Assembly: GCA_963580455.1 (NCBI GenBank)
Contig: OY756958.1
Location: 6,894,501-6,958,500, forward strand
From: Euonymus europaeus
Taxonomy: Eukaryota; Streptophyta; Magnoliopsida; Celastrales; Celastraceae
Reading direction: 5' to 3'
DNA length: 64,000 nt
Shown: positions 57,864-64,000 of the stretch, in pieces
Numbering within the stretch: the stretch's first letter is position 1
Layout: the number at the start of each line of letters is the position of its first letter
Translations under genes and position numbers: made by a program
The notes under the pieces: model-generated
Database searches by the model: none
The model's input: the letters and a program-made list of their open reading frames with translations, nothing else
Told to the model about the DNA's origin: nothing

Positions 57864-60059
57864 TCGTGTTCTACTTAAGTGGGATTAGCCAGCCCATGAT
57901 GTACATCCCAAGTATTTTTTTAAAATATCTTACAAATCATCCCCAAATTTGTTGAGTAGAAAAAGTGGAAAATTAGTTGATGGAAATATTGTCAGGCTCA
58001 ATAATGTTAGTCCTAGAGCTCACTTGTAACCACCCATTTATGTTCATCTTTGCTTACTAGCAACTTCTAACGTTTACCTTTTGAAGTCGACTCCACCACC
58101 ACCATGTTTCAATGTAAAAATTCGTTATTTGATCACAGGGCAATACAAAATGTGGCTGCTCATTCTAACCTTAACCATGAAACCTTATCATTATAAGTCA
58201 ACATATCTTTGAATAGTCTTGAGATGTTAGTGGATGATAAGACAAAACCTTGATTGTTTATTTTTTTGATAGAAATATTTTCCAATGCATGTTATTTTGT
58301 TGCAAGAAAAGGGAACCTCAACTTTTTAGTTTTTGGAGGGCAATTGCCATGTCATATCGTGCAAGCCAAAAGCAACTCATACATAATCATAATATTCAAC
58401 ATAAAAGGATAATGTGCGACCTGATTAATGTCTACCTGTCATATTTGTGACCTTTTCCCTTCTTGCTCTTCCTACAAGAGACTTCTTTTTCCCATTCACT
58501 TCTTGCCTTGATCATTCTTTAACCTTTTCTATTCAACACTTTCATACTCTATTTATGCATTTTCATTGGTACAAAAGAAACTTGTTTTTTCTTCCCCAGT
58601 GGTAACAACCCTAAAATTGTTGTAGTTTTGCGAACTTTTTGCTATTATAGAGAAATATTGTTTAAACGTTTGCAGATCCGAAGCAAATGATGTTATCCTT
58701 TCAAAGAAAAATAATATTTATTTGATGTTTGAGCACCCCTTAATTTGCTCTAATAGGTCTATGACGTGACAAAACTTTTGGATGATCATCCTGATGGTGA
58801 TGAGGTCTTGTTGTCAGCAACATGTATTATAATCTTTAACTGATTTCCGTGTCAAGAAATATTGTTCAAAACTCTAGGCTGACATGATCATCAAGTTAAT
58901 GCATTGATCAACTTTGAGGATGTCAATATTCGACATTTTTACTTCACAAGGAAAGATTCAACTAATGACTTTGAGGTCGTTGGTCATAGTACTAGTGCCA
59001 AAGAAATGATGGATCAATTCTTTGTTGGAGATGTTGACGTCTCAACAATTCCCAAGAAGACCATGTATGCATCGCGAAAGCAGCCTCACTACAATTAGGA
59101 CAAGACCTCTGACTTCATCATCAAGTTCCTCCAGTTCCTTATTCCCCTAGCGATCTTGGGTTTGGCTCTCGGGATCCGTTCTATACCAAATCTACTTAAG
59201 GTTAAATGCTACTACCTCATGTTTTAGCAGAAGTCATGCTTACAGTTGAGTGGAAGTCGCGCTTATTTATTCCTTATTTGGCGTGTCTGATTATTAGTTA
59301 CTGTGAAAAAAGTGCTCATCATTTGTCAAGATAGGCACCTCGGTTATACAGTTGGGACTTATTGATCCATAATTTGTTCATACATGCATATTATTTACCT
59401 CTGAGATGGAACAATATGATGCATCTTTGTCATCTTTATCCAATATGTATCCTTTGATCTTGCTGTGAAATGGTCAATCACTCTATTGCCTTACAAACTT
59501 GGATAGACAGGAATGTCAGCATTGTACAATCTTGTGTCGATGACTCGAAGTTGGTTTATTGTGTGCCTTATTAACAAAATCCAATTTACTCGAGTTTAAT
59601 AAGGTTAGCTTTCATGCATGAATTTTATGTTATCTTCATTAGGGTAATACTAAATCTGATATTGACGACTAGTAGAATTCCATTGAAGGGCGTGGAAGAT
59701 TGCTACTTCTCGATCAGGCCTATTGTTATTTTCTTTGGTGGCTATTTTTTGTAGGCTATGTCATGCTTGTTAAAGGTCACCGACTTTGCATGACAAAACA
59801 ATTGCAAACTTGCAACAATGGGCTGGCGTCTAGTCAATTTTGATATTACCAGCCTTGTAAAGGAGTGACCATTAGGTCCATCAGCCTAATGAAAATGGTG
59901 TTGGATCTACCGTTGATGAGTGAATGACACTAATGCACCACTGAAAGTATAAAACTGAGTAGTAGTCTTTTAGAATGCTTGACTTTTTGTGAGATAGGAA
60001 CCTAGGGTTTCAAGGTTTTGCAAGGGTGGGGCTGAGTTTCTGAAGAGGATAGTCACTAG
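57864..60059. other. No recognised gene
   Basis: About 2.2 kb of AT-rich sequence. The plus-strand open frame at 58904-59098 (64 codons) matches no family known to me. The remainder is broken in all frames. Confidence 0.4.
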
Positions 60060-61779
60060 TTTGTTAAGATCATGTGGGTTCTTGGAGTCTATAGTGTCTG
60101 GTCCTTGGGTTTAGGGTTGGCTATTGGTGTTTTGTTCTATATTCATGGAGGATCTCTCAAAAAAATGGAGATCTTTCTCGTTGACATTCGAGGAAGGGGA
60201 GGTTACGGAGGTTCCCGATCTGGACCATGGAGTGACACAGGGTCTGATGGAGTGTAGTATCGTAGGTAGGGTTGTGATGGATAGAGTGGTTAGAAAAGGT
60301 CCCTTTGGGAAGACGATGAGTTCCATTTAGCGTTTATCGGGCCACCCATCCTTCAAAGATATCGGGAATAATGTTTTTATTATCACTTGCAAAACAATTG
60401 CCGATAAATGGAAAGTCCTAGCTGGAAAGCCATGGTTGTTTGACAAAAATTTGTTGGTTTTAAAGGAAATTGATCTAGCAATTCTGGTGAATTCAACCAG
60501 TTTTGATTATGAGGAAATTTGGGTTCAATTGCATAACCTTCCTTTGCTATCTATGACTTCTACTGTGGGGGAGCTCTAACATGACTGTGCAACCAGAGGA
60601 AACAATGGAACAAAGTGTGGGGTTGATTGTCTTGTATTCGATTTACTAGGGATGAAATAACCAAAACTACAAGAATGGATCGTGTTTCTGGTCCTATAAG
60701 GACAATAAATCTGTTTCAAGATGGATTTCTCCAAGAAATTCTGCAGAGCAATGATAGGGAGAAGAGAGAGAAAATGAGATTCTTTTGAAAGCTTTTTCAT
60801 GTCCATTACCACCACCTTCTCCTGCTTTTGTAACCAAAATAGGTACTGGATTGATCCATACAAACCAACACGTGGCATGACCTCAAATTGCCAACACCAC
60901 CATTACAAAGGTAATTACTAAAATGGTATCGTACCACTAATAACCATAATGATCATACTTAATGCACATAAACAACCATGCAAGAATTATTTAGAGCTAT
61001 TATAGGAGCACATTGGCTCGTATATGGGGGAATTTCTAGATGTAGATGTGGACAGCAGAGGTATGGGCATTCTTACGAATAAAAGTAAACATTAGCTTGG
61101 CCAAACCTCTTCTTCGGGCGAAGCAATTGAAGATAGCTAGGAAAGAGTATTCAGTGATTTTTCACTATGAAAATCTTCGCAGATTTTGTTTTTCTTGTGG
61201 GTGTATTATGCATCAACGGGGTATTTGTTTATCTAGTTAGAATTCTAGGACTCATAAGGGCGATGCTAAGGAACAATATGGGGTGTGGATGAGAGCGAGA
61301 CCTATGTTTCGAAAGGATCTTAATTGTAGTCGTTCGAAATCCAATCCAAGTGCATATAATAATGAAGGGACCTCGGGAAGAACTAAGGAGGAAAAACCAA
61401 ATGTTCGGGAGGACAACAGAGGAGTTGGGGACCTTAATAATATGAGATCTCTGGTTGGGGAGGTTGTCGCAGTTGCTAGCTCTTTTATTCTGATAAAGAT
61501 GGAGGATGGCCATGGTACATGGATGAAGTTATGTATGATCAACAAATTCAGATTGATGAGGTGTTATATGTTGAGGTGTATGATGGGAATAGAATGGGTG
61601 TTAAAAAATGGAAATGTATGGCGAGGCAGATAGACAAGGAAGATGAAGCTGTTGTTTTATCTAAAAAGCGTTGTGTGGAGGATGAAGGCTCTATGGGGTC
61701 CAGTAAATGGGTAAGAAAGGATGGAATTGATGCTCTTAATTCAACTTATAGTGAGGGCAAGCACCGCCTGACATTATGA
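60060..61779 (+). pseudogene. LINE ORF1 relic (DUF4283 and CCHC knuckle)
   Basis: From about 60124 the plus strand encodes a DUF4283-like domain: FEEGEVTEVPD, GRVVMDRVV, then after a stop at 60328 SFKDIGNNVFIITC, GKPWLFDKNLLVLKEID and IWVQLHNLP. After a break with foreign-looking sequence (about 60580-61045), the C-terminal part resumes with LLRAKQLKIARKEYSV, FHYENLRRFCFSCGCIMHQRGIC (a CCHC-type knuckle) and QYGVWMRA. This is the usual ORF1 plan of plant L1-type LINEs, an RNA-binding protein that accompanies ORF2. Stops and the insertion make it non-functional. Confidence 0.8.
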
Positions 61780-64000
61780 AAATCCTATCTTAGAATTGTC
61801 GAGGGCTTGGGAACTGATTGATAGTCAGGGATTTGTGCTTGATTTTTAAATCAAAGAAGCCCAAAATTTTGTTCCTTATGGAAACAAAATTGTATTCAAA
61901 TCAGGTTCAACGAGTTCGTATTCAAATGGGATTCTATTGTGCTTTCTCAATTAATCCCAAAGGATGAAGGGGTGGGTTTGCTCTTTTTTAGATGAATGAT
62001 CAGTAGCTTTCATTGAGTAATTTTTCTTCCTCTCATATTAGTGTGGTTGTGGTTGATGTGGTTGCTAAGTTTTCTTGGTTATTGGCTGGGTTTTATGGAA
62101 TGCCTGAGGCTGCAAAAAAAATTCAATCTTGGAAATGCTTAGAAGAATTGATCCAAGGTCTATGTCGTGGCTTTGTATTGGAGATTTTAATGCCATCATG
62201 AATCTCCAAGAAAAAGTTTGGGGGAGTTTGAAGGTGGGTCCTCAAATTCAATCTTTTGTCGAAGCGATTAATGATTCGGATTTATATGATATGGGTTATC
62301 AGGGTCCAAAATTCACATGGAGTAATCAAAGAAGTCAAGAGGTAACATTCATTAAACAAAGGTTGGACTGTGCTTTGTTAATTCAGCATGGTTGGAAAAG
62401 TTCCAATCTTTTGAGATAGTTTCTATGGCTACTACGTCCTTGGACCATTGCTGCTTAGTGGCTTCGGTTGATTTCACTGGCTCAACTTAGGGACATGGGA
62501 GGGGGTAGTTTCAATATGTCAATTCTTGGAGCAAAAATCAAAACTATAAACAAATTGTTCAGGAAATATGGAGAAGGGTTAGTCCTTCTTAGCGTCAAGT
62601 CTTGTCACAAATCCAATCTCAATTACATAGATGTCAAAAGGGTATTCAGTAGTGGGTTGTAAATATGAGGCATGATGATTCCAAGCTATTGAGAGATGTG
62701 CAGGGTGAGTTGGATTCTCATATGCTTTTGGAATGTGTAGAAAATCAAAATAATTTATCTAATATTTGAGGTGGTATTGAAGAGGCTCATGCTCAAGGAG
62801 AATCATTGCTCCGACAACAATCTAAAATTAAATAGTTAGGGGAAGGAGATCGCAATACTCGATTCTTCCATAAATGTGTTTCCCAAAGAAAGAAGTCAAA
62901 CAAAATCTCTAGTATATTGAATGAAGATGGGATTCTGTTTGATTTAAAAGTATATATAAGAGCTGAATTTCAAAATTACATCGGTAGTTTATTCACTTCA
63001 TTTGTGGTCATAGGCTCTCACTCAGACTATTTGGGTGGGATATTTGGTACTATTTTGGACCAAATGAATGAGTCCCTTTGTGAAGTAGTATCTAAGGAGG
63101 AGGTCTTTCAAGCGTTGGCTGGAATTGAGTCGACTAAATCATCGGGCCCGGATGGCTTTACCTTAGATTTCCTCAAGCAAAATTGGGAGCTTTGTGGAGA
63201 TGATATTTTTCAGGCAATCACCATCTTTTTTGAGATGGGTTTGTTGGATGTTGCAACAAACCACACATACATTGTTCTAATTCCAAAGGTTAGTTTGCCA
63301 ATAAAAGTGTATGACTATCTCCCAATTAGTTTATGCAAACTTGATATGAGTAAGGCGTATGACAGAGTTGAGTGGGGGTTCTTGGAAGTGGCTATAGAGA
63401 AGATGGGTTTTAGACGCAAATGGATATCTTGGATATTGACTTGTATGACATCGATAAGGTATGGTGTCCTTGTTAATGGGGTCCCCGGTGATGTGTTTAC
63501 CCCACAGTGAGGGCTGCGTCAAGGGGACCCTCTCTCACCTATGCTATTTGTAATATGTATGGAGGTTTTAAGCCAAAAGTTATCGCGTCTAGAATTGAGG
63601 GGGCTACTGGAAAGAATTCCATTTTGGAGGGTTGCCTTCGAATTTCTCATTTATTCTTCGCAGATGATTGTCTCATCTTCTGCCGAGCTGGTCCAGATGC
63701 TTTGCAGATAGTGAAAGATGTCTTGGAGGGTTTTAAGAGAGTGTCGAGCCAACAATTGAATCTGGCAAAAACTTCCTTGTTATTTAGTAAACATACAACA
63801 AAAGATGTTAAAAAGAATCTGAAGAATTGCATTGGAGTGGGGGAAATCAACTTTTTTACACAGTATTTGGGTCTCCCGTCAATGATTGGGAGAGCAAAAG
63901 TGAAATCTTTGAGATTTGTAGTAGATAAAGTACGGAAAAAATAACAAAAGTGGAAACATCGGTTTTTATCTCTCGCAGGAAGAGAAGTGCTTATCAAGTC
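61776..64000 (+). pseudogene. LINE ORF2 relic: endonuclease and reverse transcriptase (runs off window)
   Basis: The endonuclease domain is readable from about 61776 with several stops: NCRGLGN, KILFLMETKL, SWLLAGFYGMPEAAKK, WLCIGDFNAIMN and GPKFTWSNQR. Reverse transcriptase follows: SSGPDGFTLDFLKQNW (about 63130), PISLCKLDMSKAYDRVEW (about 63325), a TGA at 63508, then GLRQGDPLSP and, in another frame, LFFADDCLIFC with the FADD catalytic box (about 63650). Between LPISLC and KLDMSKAYD the usual segment of about 70-100 residues is missing, an internal deletion within the RT. Multiple stops and frameshifts show it is dead. The C-terminal zf-RVT and RNase H, if present, lie outside. Confidence 0.88.

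Noticed and set aside
61229..61545. Two minus-strand frames
   Set aside because: They overlap the plus-strand LINE ORF1 relic and show no domain.
1..64000. CRISPR arrays, bacterial operons or a novel defence system
   Set aside because: The window is plant nuclear DNA; the repeats seen are tandem duplications, LTRs and microsatellites without spacer architecture.

Overview
This window is nuclear DNA of a flowering plant, most likely a eudicot. It is AT-rich, its genes have introns, and most of its length is transposable-element sequence. Two host genes are supported, both on the minus strand and tandem: a bHLH transcription factor orthologous to FAMA (18838-20453, 4 coding exons, 425 aa) and the 26S proteasome base subunit RPN2/PSMD1 (21579-29547, 13 coding exons, 1006 aa). 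Exon boundaries for both were worked out by hand from GT/AG sites and reading phase, and both models stay open from start to stop. The species cannot be named from the sequence.

Left part (1-18139). It opens with the 3' end of a Copia retrotransposon. Next comes a roughly 1.4-1.5 kb segment that occurs twice (1388-2626 plus 13151-13417, and 16782-18139). The left copy is split by a large dead hAT transposon of the zinc-finger MYM-type/DUF4371 class (2627-13150). That hAT has itself been invaded by a CACTA-like DNA transposon (3621-7786), which carries a solo Athila-type LTR (4264-5789), and by a 3.3 kb solo-LTR-like insertion (8827-12137). Between the two copies of the duplicated segment lie an LTR fragment with GCGCCTAGGCG repeats, a CACTA terminus and an inverted, protease-less Copia relic.

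Middle (18140-32600). This holds the two genes and their flanks. RPN2 intron 1 (2.7 kb) contains a LINE relic that is itself invaded by a 188 bp MITE with a perfect 8 bp target duplication; a longer relative of that MITE lies about 600 bp away. Upstream of RPN2 is a second LINE that has lost its reverse transcriptase but keeps endonuclease and RNase H relics.

Right part (32600-64000). Degenerate repeats, a Stowaway-like MITE and a Tekay/Del-like LTR interrupted by a second Athila-type solo LTR lead to a complete 11.9 kb Athila-lineage Ty3/gypsy element (46003-57858). That element has 1521 bp LTRs, a GTATA target duplication and a tRNA-Asp primer-binding site. Its gag is long, its pol carries several lesions, and an intact extra ORF of 327 aa lies between pol and the 3' LTR. 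The window ends inside a third LINE (from about 60060) with ORF1 and ORF2 relics.

There is no evidence for a new defence or metabolic system. The points most worth attention are the four-component nested insertion on the left, the intact extra ORF in a retroelement with a broken pol, the duplicated segment downstream of FAMA, and a variable (AT)n tract touching a FAMA splice donor.
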